Both the position numbers and the translations under genes were made by a program. The notes under the pieces were generated by a model. That model was not told the origin of the DNA and did no database searches. It was given only the letters and a program-made list of their open reading frames with translations. Shown here piece by piece: positions 24,952-33,870 of a DNA stretch of 64,000 nucleotides. The stretch is from contig NC_010617.1 of assembly GCF_000010285.1 (NCBI RefSeq), positions 930,001-994,000 on the forward strand, in the 5' to 3' direction. This DNA is from Kocuria rhizophila DC2201. GTDB taxonomy: Bacteria; Actinomycetota; Actinomycetes; Actinomycetales; Micrococcaceae. Numbering within the stretch: the first letter of the stretch is position 1; each line of letters starts with the position of its first letter.

Positions 24952-26580
24952 ATGGCTGATTCCCGCGATCCTCGCACCGGGGGAGACCCCGCAGGTCCCG
25001 TCCCCCGCTACGGGCAGTACGGCCCCGGCGGCGGGGACGTCCCCCCGGCCGGGCAGGACGGCTCCCCTTGGAACGGTCACGACACCCGGCCCATCCCGCC
25101 CACCGGCCACGAGCCGCGCGCCGGTGACGGCCACGGGGCCGACCCCTACGACGCCGCTCGCGGCGTCGGGCAGCCCGGGGGCGACTCCCACGACTACGCC
25201 AACCAGGCTCCCGCCGGGGCCGGGTACGAGGGCGCGGGGTACGGCGCGGTCGGCCGCGACGGCTACGCCTCCGGTCAGGGCGGAGGAGGCTACCCGCCCC
25301 AGGGGCCGGGCCAGGGCGGCGTCGACGGCACCGGGTACCCGGCCGGGGGCGGCACCGCAGCCGCCCCGCGGCGCAGGTTCTCGGCGGGCACCATGGTGGC
25401 CGGAATGGCCCTCGCGGGTCTGCTCGGTGCGGGCGTGGCCGTGGGAACGGGAGCCGTGGGAGGCTCCTCGGCAGCGGGCGGCACCAGCAGCGCGCCCGTG
25501 ATCGTGAACAACACGGACTCCGTCAACGAGATCACAGCCGCCACCAAGAAAGCCTCGCCGTCCGTGGTGACCATCTCCGCCACCGCGGGCAACCAAGCGG
25601 GCACGGGTTCCGGCGTGCTGCTGGACGACCAGGGCCACGTGCTGACCAACACCCACGTGGTCACCCTGGACGGCGCCGCCTCCGACGCCAAGCTCGAGGT
25701 GCAGGCCGCGGACGGCTCCGTGCGCAAGGCCACCGTGGTGGGCACGGACCCCGAGTCCGACCTCGCCGTGATCAAGGTGGACCCCAGCGGGCTGACCCCC
25801 GCGGAGTTCGGGGACTCGGACAAGCTCAACGTGGGGGACGCCGCCATTGCGATCGGTGCGCCCCTCGGGCTCAGCGGCACCGTGACGGACGGCATCGTCT
25901 CCACGCTCAACCGCACCATCACGGTGGCCTCCTCCGCGGCCCAGGACACACCGGACGAATCGCAGAAGAGCCCCGGTGGCCCGCAGGACTTCTTCTTCAA
26001 CTTCCCGGACAACGGCCAGTCCGGCTCCCAGTCCGCGAAGTCCAGCGTGTACCTCAACGTGCTGCAGACGGACGCCGCGATCAACCCCGGCAACTCCGGC
26101 GGTGCCCTCGTGAACACCCAGGGGCAGGTGATCGGGATCAACGTGGCCATCGCCTCGGCGGGCGGCTCCTCCTCCGGTGACTCGAGCGCGTCGGGCAACA
26201 TCGGCGTGGGCTTCTCGATCCCGTCCAACACGGCCAAGCGCGTGGCGGACGAGATCATCAAGGACGGCAAGGCGACGCACGGCTACCTCGGGGCCACGGT
26301 GTCCCCGTACTCGCCCTCCGGCAGCTCCTCGGACCAGTTCACCTCGGGCGCCCTCGTGCGCTCGGTGGCCTCCGGGTCACCCGCGGACGATGCCGGGCTC
26401 AAGGCCAACGACGTGATCACCTCGTTCAACGGCAAGCAGATCAAGGACGCCGACGCCCTCACCGCGAGCGTCCGCGAGCTCTCCGCCGGCTCGAAGGCCG
26501 AGGTGGTCTACCGCCGCGGCAACGACGAGCGCACCGCTTCGGTCACGGTGGCCAACGCCGCGGACCAGAAGGGCAAATAG
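24952..26580 (+). CDS. HtrA/DegP-type serine protease with PDZ domain, membrane-anchored
   Basis: This 542-residue protein begins with a disordered Gly/Pro/Tyr-rich cytoplasmic region of about 140 residues, then one membrane segment (about 142-165), a trypsin-like domain and a C-terminal PDZ domain. The triad is His235 (NTHVV), Asp270 (ESDLAV) and Ser382 (GNSGGAL). It degrades or remodels misfolded proteins on the outer face of the membrane. AAGGAG precedes the ATG at ideal spacing. It is divergent from the TPM-pspA operon across a 247-bp gap containing a possible -10 TACTGT at 24890-24895, so envelope-stress genes face each other here. Confidence 0.9.
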   Translation: MADSRDPRTGGDPAGPVPRYGQYGPGGGDVPPAGQDGSPWNGHDTRPIPPTGHEPRAGDGHGADPYDAARGVGQPGGDSHDYANQAPAGAGYEGAGYGAVGRDGYASGQGGGGYPPQGPGQGGVDGTGYPAGGGTAAAPRRRFSAGTMVAGMALAGLLGAGVAVGTGAVGGSSAAGGTSSAPVIVNNTDSVNEITAATKKASPSVVTISATAGNQAGTGSGVLLDDQGHVLTNTHVVTLDGAASDAKLEVQAADGSVRKATVVGTDPESDLAVIKVDPSGLTPAEFGDSDKLNVGDAAIAIGAPLGLSGTVTDGIVSTLNRTITVASSAAQDTPDESQKSPGGPQDFFFNFPDNGQSGSQSAKSSVYLNVLQTDAAINPGNSGGALVNTQGQVIGINVAIASAGGSSSGDSSASGNIGVGFSIPSNTAKRVADEIIKDGKATHGYLGATVSPYSPSGSSSDQFTSGALVRSVASGSPADDAGLKANDVITSFNGKQIKDADALTASVRELSAGSKAEVVYRRGNDERTASVTVANAADQKGK

Positions 26581-26586
26581 GCGAGG

Positions 26587-26619
26587 CACCGCGGCGGGCC
26601 AGGATGGTCCGCCGCGGTG
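26587..26619 (+). terminator. Terminator hairpin of the HtrA-type gene
   Basis: CACCGCGGCGG (26587-26597) pairs perfectly with CCGCCGCGGTG (26609-26619). A second small hairpin, GGCGGG-TGG-CCCGCC, follows at 26623-26637. No T-tract is present. The pair separates convergent genes. Confidence 0.6.
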
Positions 26620-26691
26620 GGTGGCGGGTGGCCCGCCGCGGTGGCCCGGGCGCGTCGTGATCCTGCCCGGCGCACCGCATGAGGTGGGCGC

Positions 26692-27156
26692 TCAGACGCC
26701 GTCCGGGAAGCCGAGCTGGCGCCAGGCCTCGTAGAGCGCGATGGACGCCGAGTTGGCGAGGTTGAGCGAGCGCCTGCCCGGGAGCATGGGGATCCGCACC
26801 CGGTCGTGGACGTGCTCGTCCGTGAGCACCTTCTCCGGCAGCCCCGTGGACTCCCGCCCGAACAGCAGCACGTCCCCGTCCCGGTACGCCACGTCGGTGT
26901 GCCTCGTGCTCGAGTGGGACGTGAACGCGAAGACCCGCGCGTCCCCGAGAGCGTCCCACAGCGCGTCCACCGTGGGGTGGACGTCCATCACCGCGAGGTC
27001 GTGGTAGTCCAGGCCCGCGCGGCGCAGGTTCGCGTGGTCGAAGTTGAAGCCGAGCGGCTCCACAAGGTGCAGGCGGGCCCCCGTGCACGCGGCGAGCCGG
27101 ATGGCGTTGCCGGTGTTGCCGGGGATCTCGGGGGTGTGGAAGACGAAGTGGAGCAT
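26692..27156 (-). CDS. trmL: tRNA (cytidine/uridine-34 2'-O)-methyltransferase TrmL
   Basis: This 154-residue SPOUT methyltransferase methylates the wobble ribose of certain leucine tRNAs in characterised homologues. It shows the family motifs NIPGN-like PEIPGNTGNAIRLAA, LLFGRESTGLP and IPMLPGRRSLNLANSASI, which form the S-adenosylmethionine knot. Length is typical. The ATG at 27156 has TAGACT (27169-27164, minus strand) 7 nt upstream, so it is probably leaderless. It is divergent from the cysteine desulfurase gene, which also serves tRNA modification. Confidence 0.9.
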   Translation of the reverse strand: MLHFVFHTPEIPGNTGNAIRLAACTGARLHLVEPLGFNFDHANLRRAGLDYHDLAVMDVHPTVDALWDALGDARVFAFTSHSSTRHTDVAYRDGDVLLFGRESTGLPEKVLTDEHVHDRVRIPMLPGRRSLNLANSASIALYEAWRQLGFPDGV

Positions 27157-27273
27157 GGCTGCGAGTCTAGGCCCCGCCGGCGCGCCGCACGCGGCGGTCC
27201 GAGCCCCGTGTGGGCATCCTGCGGACCGGGCTTCGGGCCGGGCCGTGCACCGGGCCGGTCGTAGGATGGGCCC

Positions 27274-28506
27274 ATGCCCACACCCCGCATCTACATGGAC
27301 CACGCCGCCACCACGGACATGCTCCCGGAGGCCGTCGACGCTTACCTGGAGCAGGCCAGGCGGGGCGGCAACCCCGCGTCCCTGCACTCCGGCGGGCGGT
27401 CCGCGCGCATGGCGCTGGAGACGGGGCGGGACGCCGTGGCCGGTGCCCTGAACGCGGAACCGGTGGAGATCATCCTCACCTCCGGGGGCACCGAGGCGGA
27501 CAACATGGCGGTGCTCGGCCTGTTCCGTGCCGCCCACGAGGCGGACCCGCGCCGCACGGTGATCGCGCTGTCCGCCGTGGAGCACCACGCCGTGTCCGAG
27601 GCCGCCGAGTGGCTCGCGGCGCACGAGGGCGCGGAGCTCGTGTGGCTGGACGTCGACGCCGCGGGGCGTGTGGATCCCCACCAGCTCGAACGGCTCCTGG
27701 CCGAGCGCGCGGCGGAGGTCGCCCTGGTCACCGTGATGTGGGCCAACAACGAGGTGGGGACCGTGCAGCCGGTGGCCGAGCTGGCCGCCCTGTGCGACGC
27801 CGCCGGGGTGTCCTTCCACGTGGACGCGGTCCAGGCGTTCTGCGCCGTGCCCGTGGACGCCCACCTGCCCGGGATCAGCACGCTGGCGGTCTCCGCGCAC
27901 AAGCTCGGCGGACCCATGGGTGTGGGTGCCCTCTACGCGCCGCGCACCGTGCGTCTCGCCGCCACGAGTTTCGGCGGCGGCCAGGAGCGCAGCGTCCGCT
28001 CGGGCACCGTCAACGCCGCGGGCGCCGCGGCCTTCGGCGCCGCCGTGGAGGCGGCGCAGCGAGCATTCCGGGACGAGTTCCTGCGCCGCGCCGCGCTGCG
28101 CGACGCACTCGTGGCGGGCATCCGGGACCGTGTCCCCGAGGCGGTGCTGCGCGGACCCGAGCCCGGCAGTCCCACCGAGGAGTGGGAGCACCCCACGCGT
28201 CTGCCCGGCAACGCGCACTTCACCTTCCCCGGGTGCGAGGGCGACTCCATGCTCTTCCTATTCGACGCCGCCGGGGTGGCCCTGTCCACGGGCTCGGCGT
28301 GCAGCGCGGGCGTGCCCCGTGCCTCCCACGTGCTGCTCGCCATGGGCGTGGACGAGGAGACCGCTCGCGGCGCCCAGCGCTTCTCCCTGGGCCACTCCAG
28401 CACGCGGGAGGACGTCGACACCGTGCTCGACGCCGTGGTGGACGTCCACGCCCGGGCCCGAGCGGCGGGCCTGTCGGGTCACGTCCCGGGGGCCTTCACC
28501 TCGTGA
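27274..28506 (+). CDS. iscS: Cysteine desulfurase (IscS/NifS family)
   Basis: This 410-residue PLP enzyme releases sulfur from cysteine as an enzyme persulfide. The PLP-binding lysine is Lys210 in SAHKLGG, and the sulfur-carrying cysteine is Cys343 in GSACSAG. The start MDHAATT is typical of the family. Next door is mnmA, which needs this sulfur for tRNA 2-thiouridine, as in the mycobacterial iscS-mnmA pair. TAGGAT (27262-27267) is 6 nt before the ATG and no ribosome binding site is visible, fitting a leaderless mRNA. Confidence 0.92.
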   Translation: MPTPRIYMDHAATTDMLPEAVDAYLEQARRGGNPASLHSGGRSARMALETGRDAVAGALNAEPVEIILTSGGTEADNMAVLGLFRAAHEADPRRTVIALSAVEHHAVSEAAEWLAAHEGAELVWLDVDAAGRVDPHQLERLLAERAAEVALVTVMWANNEVGTVQPVAELAALCDAAGVSFHVDAVQAFCAVPVDAHLPGISTLAVSAHKLGGPMGVGALYAPRTVRLAATSFGGGQERSVRSGTVNAAGAAAFGAAVEAAQRAFRDEFLRRAALRDALVAGIRDRVPEAVLRGPEPGSPTEEWEHPTRLPGNAHFTFPGCEGDSMLFLFDAAGVALSTGSACSAGVPRASHVLLAMGVDEETARGAQRFSLGHSSTREDVDTVLDAVVDVHARARAAGLSGHVPGAFTS

Positions 28507-28589
28507 TCCGGCTCGTGGCGGGGAATAGCCGCTGCTGAGCACGGGTTGTTAAGGCGTCCCGTCCAACGACACCTTCCGAAGGGGATCCC

Positions 28590-29741
28590 GTGCGCGTTCT
28601 GGCAGCAATGAGTGGCGGAGTGGACTCCGCCGTGGCCGCGGCCCGTGCCGTCGACGCCGGGCACGAGGTCACCGGCGTGCACCTCGCACTGTCCCGCACC
28701 CCGGGGACGCTGCGCACCGGGGCCCGCGGCTGCTGCACCATCGAGGACTCCCGGGACGCGTGGCGCGCCGCGGAGAAGCTCGGGATCCCGTACTACGTGT
28801 GGGACTTCTCGGAACGCTTCCAGGCAGACGTGGTGGACGACTTCGTGGCCGAGTACGCCGCTGGGCGCACCCCCAACCCCTGCATGCGCTGCAACGAGAA
28901 GATCAAGTTCGCCGCTCTGCTGGAGAAGGCCCTGGCGCTCGGCTTCGACGCCGTGTGCACGGGCCACTACGCCAAGGTCGTGGAGGGTCCGGACGGCCAC
29001 AAAGAGCTGCACCGCGCCGCGGACTGGGCCAAGGACCAGTCCTACGTGCTGGGCGTGCTCACCGCCGAGCAGCTCGAGCACGCCATCTTCCCGCTCGCGG
29101 AGACGCCCTCCAAGGCGCAGGTGCGCGCGGAGGCCGAGGAGCGGGGGCTGTCCGTGGCCACGAAGCCCGACTCCCACGACATCTGCTTCATCCCGGACGG
29201 GGACACCCGTGGCTGGCTCGCGGACCACATGGACCTAGACCCCGGGCGGATCGTGGACACCGAGGGCAACGAGCTCGGGGAGCACCGCGGCGCGCAGGCC
29301 TACACCGTGGGCCAGCGCCGCGGCCTGCACATCGGCCGCCCGGCCCCTGACGGCAAGCCGCGCTTCGTGCTGGAGATCCGCCCCAAGACCAACGAGGTGG
29401 TGGTGGGTCCCGAGCAGCTGCTCGCGATCGACGTCATGGAGGGCATCCGCCCCTCCTGGGCGGGGCTGCCCCCGCGGGAGGTCGCGGCACTCGGGGCCGA
29501 TCCCAAGGCCCGTTCCGAGGAGTTCGAGGTGACCGTGCAGGTCCGCGCCCACGGGGACCCCGCGCCGGCCCGCGCGTGGCTCACCCGCTCGGAGGGCACC
29601 CCGCGGCTGCACGTCCGCCTGGACACCGCCCAGCGCGGCGTGGCCCCGGGCCAGACCATGGTGCTCTACCAGGGCACCCGCGTGCTCGGGCAGGCCACGA
29701 TCGACGCCGCCTTCGCGGACCGCCCGCACGCCGCCGTCTGA
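28590..29741 (+). CDS. mnmA: tRNA-specific 2-thiouridylase MnmA
   Basis: This 383-residue enzyme thiolates uridine-34 of Lys, Glu and Gln tRNAs using sulfur from the desulfurase. The ATP pyrophosphatase P-loop is SGGVDS (residues 8-13), the catalytic cysteines are Cys98 in NPCMRC and Cys199 in DICFI, and the central motifs TGHYAK and AKDQSYVL are present. The GTG at 28590 follows GAAGGGGAT. It is 83 bp after the desulfurase gene on the same strand and probably co-expressed. Confidence 0.94.
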   Translation: MRVLAAMSGGVDSAVAAARAVDAGHEVTGVHLALSRTPGTLRTGARGCCTIEDSRDAWRAAEKLGIPYYVWDFSERFQADVVDDFVAEYAAGRTPNPCMRCNEKIKFAALLEKALALGFDAVCTGHYAKVVEGPDGHKELHRAADWAKDQSYVLGVLTAEQLEHAIFPLAETPSKAQVRAEAEERGLSVATKPDSHDICFIPDGDTRGWLADHMDLDPGRIVDTEGNELGEHRGAQAYTVGQRRGLHIGRPAPDGKPRFVLEIRPKTNEVVVGPEQLLAIDVMEGIRPSWAGLPPREVAALGADPKARSEEFEVTVQVRAHGDPAPARAWLTRSEGTPRLHVRLDTAQRGVAPGQTMVLYQGTRVLGQATIDAAFADRPHAAV

Positions 29742-29836
29742 CCTGTGCCCGACGGTGCCACCGCCGTGGCGGCTCCGGTCGGGGGACGGACCCGCGGGCA
29801 CGGGTGCCGCGTCCGCCGCCGTTTAGAGTGGTGGGC

Positions 29837-30217
29837 ATGAGTTCCGCCACCGACCCCGCAGACCACGCACCCGTCGACCCCGCCGCGAGCTCCGCCGCGT
29901 CCAGCACGTCGGAGAGCGCGCTGGAACGGCTCCACGAGATCCGCGGCACGATCGACAACATCGACGCCGCCCTGGTCCACCTGCTCGCGGAGCGCTTCAA
30001 GGCCACCCAGCGCGTGGGTCGGCTCAAGGCCGCGAACGACCTGCCGCCGTCGGACCCCGAGCGGGAGCGGGCCCAGATCGACCGGCTGCGCAGCCTCGCG
30101 GAAGCCGCCCACCTGGACCCGGAGTTCGCGGAGAAGTTCCTGAACTTCATCATCAGCGAGGTGATCCGCCACCACGAGGCGATCTCCGAGGGCCACCAGC
30201 GGGCCACGGACGCATGA
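29837..30217 (+). CDS. AroQ-type chorismate mutase
   Basis: This 126-residue protein has an all-helical chorismate mutase II domain in residues about 30-115, with the patterns RGTIDNIDAALVHLLAERF, VGRLKAANDLPPSDPERE and a C-terminal helix IISEVIRHHEAI. It converts chorismate to prephenate for Phe/Tyr synthesis. The first 27 residues are Ala/Ser-rich. TAGAGT (29824-29829) lies 7 nt before the ATG, so the mRNA is probably leaderless. It overlaps the next gene by 4 bp (ATGA). Confidence 0.88.
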   Translation: MSSATDPADHAPVDPAASSAASSTSESALERLHEIRGTIDNIDAALVHLLAERFKATQRVGRLKAANDLPPSDPERERAQIDRLRSLAEAAHLDPEFAEKFLNFIISEVIRHHEAISEGHQRATDA

Positions 30218-31236
30218 GCGGGTTCGCGCCGGACGCCGTCACCGCCACGCTCACCCGGCCCCTGCGGGGGACGGACGTCGTGGAGACCTTCACCGTGCTG
30301 CGGGGCGAGCTGGGAGATCCGCACCGCGCGGCCGTGCCGGTCCTGCCGGAGCGCGGCCCGCACGCGGAGCTCGCGGCACGCACGTGCGCGGTGCTCGACT
30401 CCCTGCACGCCGACCGTCAGCCGCACGGCTGGCGGGTCACCGGTGTGGCCGGGGAGGACTCCCGGCGCGCCCGTGCGCTGCTCGCGAGCGATCTGCACGC
30501 CGTGGCGGACGTCCTCGGTGCGGAGTCCGGGGCCGACACCGCCCCCGTGGTGTTCTCCCTGCTGGGCCCCGTGTCGCTCGCGGCCACCGTGCACGTGCGC
30601 AACGGAGAGAAGCTGCAGTCGGATCACGGGGCGCGCCGTGAGCTCACGCAGTCCTGGTGCGCGGGAATCCCCGAGCTCATGGCGGCGATCCGTCGCAACA
30701 CGGACGGCCGGGGCGCGGTGCTCGTGCTCCAGGAGCCCGAGCTCGAGCGCGTGCTGGGCGGGACGATCCCCACGGCCAGCGGCTACCGCACGCTGCGCAG
30801 CCTGCCCCGGGCCGAGGTGCGGGCGGGGCTCACCGCCGCGGTCGACGCGTGCCGTGGGGCCGGTGCGTCCGCGGTCGTGCTCGACGCCGGTGCCGCGTCC
30901 GCCGAGTGGGCGCCCCGCTGCGGGGCCGACGTCGCGGTCGTGGCACCGCCCACCGGGGGCACACGCGCGTGGGAGCCGCTGGCGGCCCTGCACGAGAGCG
31001 GTGTGCGCCTGTGCGTCGACACCGCCCCGGTCTCGGCGCACACCCCCGCGCGGCACGTCGTGGACCGGCTGCTGCGGCCCTGGCGGGAGCTGGGCATGGA
31101 CCCGGCCGCGCTGCTGGGAACCGTGCTCGCGCCGTCGTCCGGGGTCAGTGACCTGGCTCCACCGCAGCTGCCGGCGGCGCTGCGACGGGTGACCGGGGCG
31201 TGCGGCGCGCTCACGGAGGCCGCCAACGAGGGTTGA
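30214..31236 (+). CDS. MetE/UROD-like barrel protein (Rv3015c-type)
   Basis: This 340-residue protein resembles the cobalamin-independent methionine synthase C-terminal barrel, with segments LLGPVSLAAT and LVLQEPELERVLGG. The zinc-binding His-x-Cys and Cys of true MetE are not apparent, so methionine synthase activity is doubtful. Homologues sit near mnmA/iscS in mycobacteria, which agrees with this context. It is translationally coupled to the chorismate mutase gene. Function unknown. Confidence 0.7.
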   Translation: MSGFAPDAVTATLTRPLRGTDVVETFTVLRGELGDPHRAAVPVLPERGPHAELAARTCAVLDSLHADRQPHGWRVTGVAGEDSRRARALLASDLHAVADVLGAESGADTAPVVFSLLGPVSLAATVHVRNGEKLQSDHGARRELTQSWCAGIPELMAAIRRNTDGRGAVLVLQEPELERVLGGTIPTASGYRTLRSLPRAEVRAGLTAAVDACRGAGASAVVLDAGAASAEWAPRCGADVAVVAPPTGGTRAWEPLAALHESGVRLCVDTAPVSAHTPARHVVDRLLRPWRELGMDPAALLGTVLAPSSGVSDLAPPQLPAALRRVTGACGALTEAANEG

Positions 31237-31324
31237 GGCCGCTCAGGCCGTAGAATCGGCAAGCAGGACGCGGGACGTCGGCCGCGGCCGACTCCCGGAG
31301 CAGGAACGAGGGCGAAGGCGGGCC

Positions 31325-32011
31325 ATGAAGGCGAGAATTCTGGTAGTTGACGACGACGCCGCGCTGTCCGAGATGATCGGCATCATCCTGGCCTCGGAGG
31401 ACTTCGAGCCGGTGTACTGCTACGACGGCTCCAGTGCACGCGAGGTCTTCCGCGCGTCCGATCCGGACCTGATCCTGCTGGACCTCATGCTGCCCGGGAT
31501 GGACGGCATCCAGGTGTGCCAGCAGATCCGCGCGGAGTCCGACGTCCCCGTGGTGATGCTCACCGCCAAGTCCGACACCGCGGACGTGGTGCGCGGGCTG
31601 GAAGCCGGCGCGGACGACTACGTCCCCAAGCCCTTCAAGCCCGCCGAGCTCGTGGCCCGGGTCAAGGCGCGGCTGCGTCCCATGGACCGCGGGGTCACCC
31701 AGGAGATCACCCTCGGGGACATCGTCATCGACGTCACCGGCCACACCGTGACCCGGGGCGGGGAGGAGATCTTCCTGACGCCGCTCGAGTTCGACCTGCT
31801 GGCCACCCTGGCGCGCTCCCCGCACCAGGTGTTCAGCCGTGACGAGCTGCTGCGCGACGTGTGGGGCTACCCCCACGCCGCGGACAACCGGCTGGTCAAC
31901 GTGCACGTGCAGCGGCTGCGCTCCAAGGTGGAGCGCGATCCCGAGAACCCCGAGGTGGTGCTCACCGTGCGCGGCATCGGGTACAAAGCGGGCGGGCACC
32001 CCCATAAATGA
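31325..32011 (+). CDS. mtrA: Response regulator MtrA
   Basis: This 228-residue OmpR-type regulator has an N-terminal receiver with phospho-acceptor Asp53 (ILLDLMLPG), acidic pocket DDD near residue 10, and Lys in VPKPFKP. A C-terminal winged helix (FLTPLEFDLLATLA ... VNVHVQRLRSKVE) follows. In actinobacteria MtrA controls cell-wall and division genes. The gene starts the mtrA-mtrB-lpqB unit, and its stop overlaps the mtrB start (ATGA). A possible -10, TAGAAT (31251-31256), lies 68 nt upstream of the ATG. Confidence 0.95.
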   Translation: MKARILVVDDDAALSEMIGIILASEDFEPVYCYDGSSAREVFRASDPDLILLDLMLPGMDGIQVCQQIRAESDVPVVMLTAKSDTADVVRGLEAGADDYVPKPFKPAELVARVKARLRPMDRGVTQEITLGDIVIDVTGHTVTRGGEEIFLTPLEFDLLATLARSPHQVFSRDELLRDVWGYPHAADNRLVNVHVQRLRSKVERDPENPEVVLTVRGIGYKAGGHPHK

Positions 32012-33870
32012 CGCTGAGCGCAGCGCAGCCCACGGCCGCGGGCCCGGCGCCGCGGCGTCGTCCCCGGCGGTTCCGCAGACTCCGGCTGCGGCGTCGCCTG
32101 CTGTTCCGGCGCTGGCGGCAGTCCCTGCAGTTCCGGGCCATCGCGGTCGCCTTGACCCTGACGTCCGTGGCGTTCCTGGCCACGGGCAGCTTCCTGTCCC
32201 ACCAGATTGCGGACCGGCTGTTCACGGACCGGCTCAACCAGGTGCTGGAGGAGTCCCGCAACGACATCCGCACCGCCCAGGCGAGCTTCGACGCCTCTGA
32301 CGCGTCCGACCGCACCGAGGTCCAGGCGCTGATCAACTCCACCCTGGGCAGCCTGAGCCAGGGCAGCTCGTCCGGTGACCACCGTTGGATCCTGATTCCG
32401 CTGGACCAGGGCACCGGCCAGTCCTTCGTGGGCGTGCAGACCGAGAGCGCCTGGATGACCTCGGCGACCGTGCCGCAGAAGCTGCAGCAGCGCGTGGCCG
32501 GGGCGGACGGCACGTACTGGCAGCCGGCCTCGGCGCGAATGAGCGAGAACGGCGCGGAGCAGCCGGTGATCGTGGTCGGGGACGTGGTGCAGCTGAACCA
32601 GAACTCCCGCTACGGGCTCTACTTCGTGTACGACTTCTCGGACCCCCAGGCCACCCTGGACTCGATCCACGCCGTGCTGTTGCTGTCCATGGTGGCGCTG
32701 CTGCTGCTCGTGGGGACCATCGTCTGGTACGTCACCCGGGAGGTGGTCCGCCCGGTCTCCAACACCGCGCGGGTGTCCCAGCGGCTGTCCGAGGGGGACC
32801 TGGACGTGCGCATGCAGGTGCGCGGCACCAACGAGGTGGCGCGGCTCTCCCGCTCCTTCAACCGCATGGCGGACTCGATCCAGACCCAGATCACCCAGCT
32901 GGAGCAGCTGTCCTCGATGCAGCAGACGTTCGTCTCGGACGTCTCCCACGAGCTGCGCACCCCGCTGACCACGGTCAAGATGGCCGCGGAGGTGCTGTAC
33001 AACGCGCGCGAGGACTTCGACCCCGTGAACCGCCGCTCCGCCGAGCTGCTGCACCACCAGGTGGACCGCTTCGACTCGATGCTCTCGGACCTGCTGGAGA
33101 TCTCCCGCTTCGATGCCGGTGCCGCGCGCCTGGACATGGCGTCCACGGACATCTTCTCCGTGATCTACGACGTCGTGGAGGCCGCCGCTCCCATCGTGCT
33201 CACCTCCGGTTCCGAGCTCACCGTGCGCTCCACCCTCACCCGGTGCGTGGTGCAGATGGACCAGCGGCGCATCGACAGGATCCTGCGCAACCTGGTGACC
33301 AACGCGCTCGAGCACGGGGAGAGCAAGCCCGTGGACATCTACGTGGCGGCCAACGAGAACTGCGTCGCGGTGGCCGTGCGGGACTACGGGATCGGGATGA
33401 CCGAGGAGCAGACCGCCAAGGTGTTCAACCGGTTCTGGCGCGGGGACCCCGCCCGCGCACGCACCGTGGGCGGCACCGGGCTGGGACTCGCGATCGCCAC
33501 GGAGGACACCCGGCTGCACGGCGGGCGGCTCGAGGTGTGGGCGGAGCCGGACAACGGCGCGTGCTTCCGCCTCACCCTCCCGCTGCTGCGCACGCAGCCC
33601 CTGGACCCCGAGCTGCCCAACCCGCTGCCCCTGCCCCCGGCGGACCGGCTCACCGAGTCCACCGCCCGGGTCACCGACACGGGCTCCCTGCAGCTCACCG
33701 CGCCGGCCACCGGCCCTGCCGAGGAACCGGACACCGGCCAGCTGCTCATTGCCTTCCCCGCCCCTGACTGGCCCGACGAATCTGCGGTGACGGGCGGTGC
33801 ACAGGGGTTCTGGAGCAACCAGACAGGCTCGAGCGCCGTGCAGCGTGGCGGCGGGACGGAGGAGCGATGA
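32008..33870 (+). CDS. mtrB: Sensor histidine kinase MtrB
   Basis: This 620-residue membrane kinase has an Arg-rich N-terminus, two membrane segments (about 45-65 and 220-245) flanking an extracytoplasmic sensor, then HAMP, HisKA with phospho-acceptor His314 (SDVSHELRTP), and an ATPase domain with N (LRNLVTNALEHG), G1 (DYGIGM) and G2 (GGTGLGLAI) boxes. A 100-residue Pro/Thr-rich tail follows. It phosphorylates MtrA. It overlaps both mtrA and lpqB by 4 bp. Confidence 0.95.
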   Translation: MTLSAAQPTAAGPAPRRRPRRFRRLRLRRRLLFRRWRQSLQFRAIAVALTLTSVAFLATGSFLSHQIADRLFTDRLNQVLEESRNDIRTAQASFDASDASDRTEVQALINSTLGSLSQGSSSGDHRWILIPLDQGTGQSFVGVQTESAWMTSATVPQKLQQRVAGADGTYWQPASARMSENGAEQPVIVVGDVVQLNQNSRYGLYFVYDFSDPQATLDSIHAVLLLSMVALLLLVGTIVWYVTREVVRPVSNTARVSQRLSEGDLDVRMQVRGTNEVARLSRSFNRMADSIQTQITQLEQLSSMQQTFVSDVSHELRTPLTTVKMAAEVLYNAREDFDPVNRRSAELLHHQVDRFDSMLSDLLEISRFDAGAARLDMASTDIFSVIYDVVEAAAPIVLTSGSELTVRSTLTRCVVQMDQRRIDRILRNLVTNALEHGESKPVDIYVAANENCVAVAVRDYGIGMTEEQTAKVFNRFWRGDPARARTVGGTGLGLAIATEDTRLHGGRLEVWAEPDNGACFRLTLPLLRTQPLDPELPNPLPLPPADRLTESTARVTDTGSLQLTAPATGPAEEPDTGQLLIAFPAPDWPDESAVTGGAQGFWSNQTGSSAVQRGGGTEER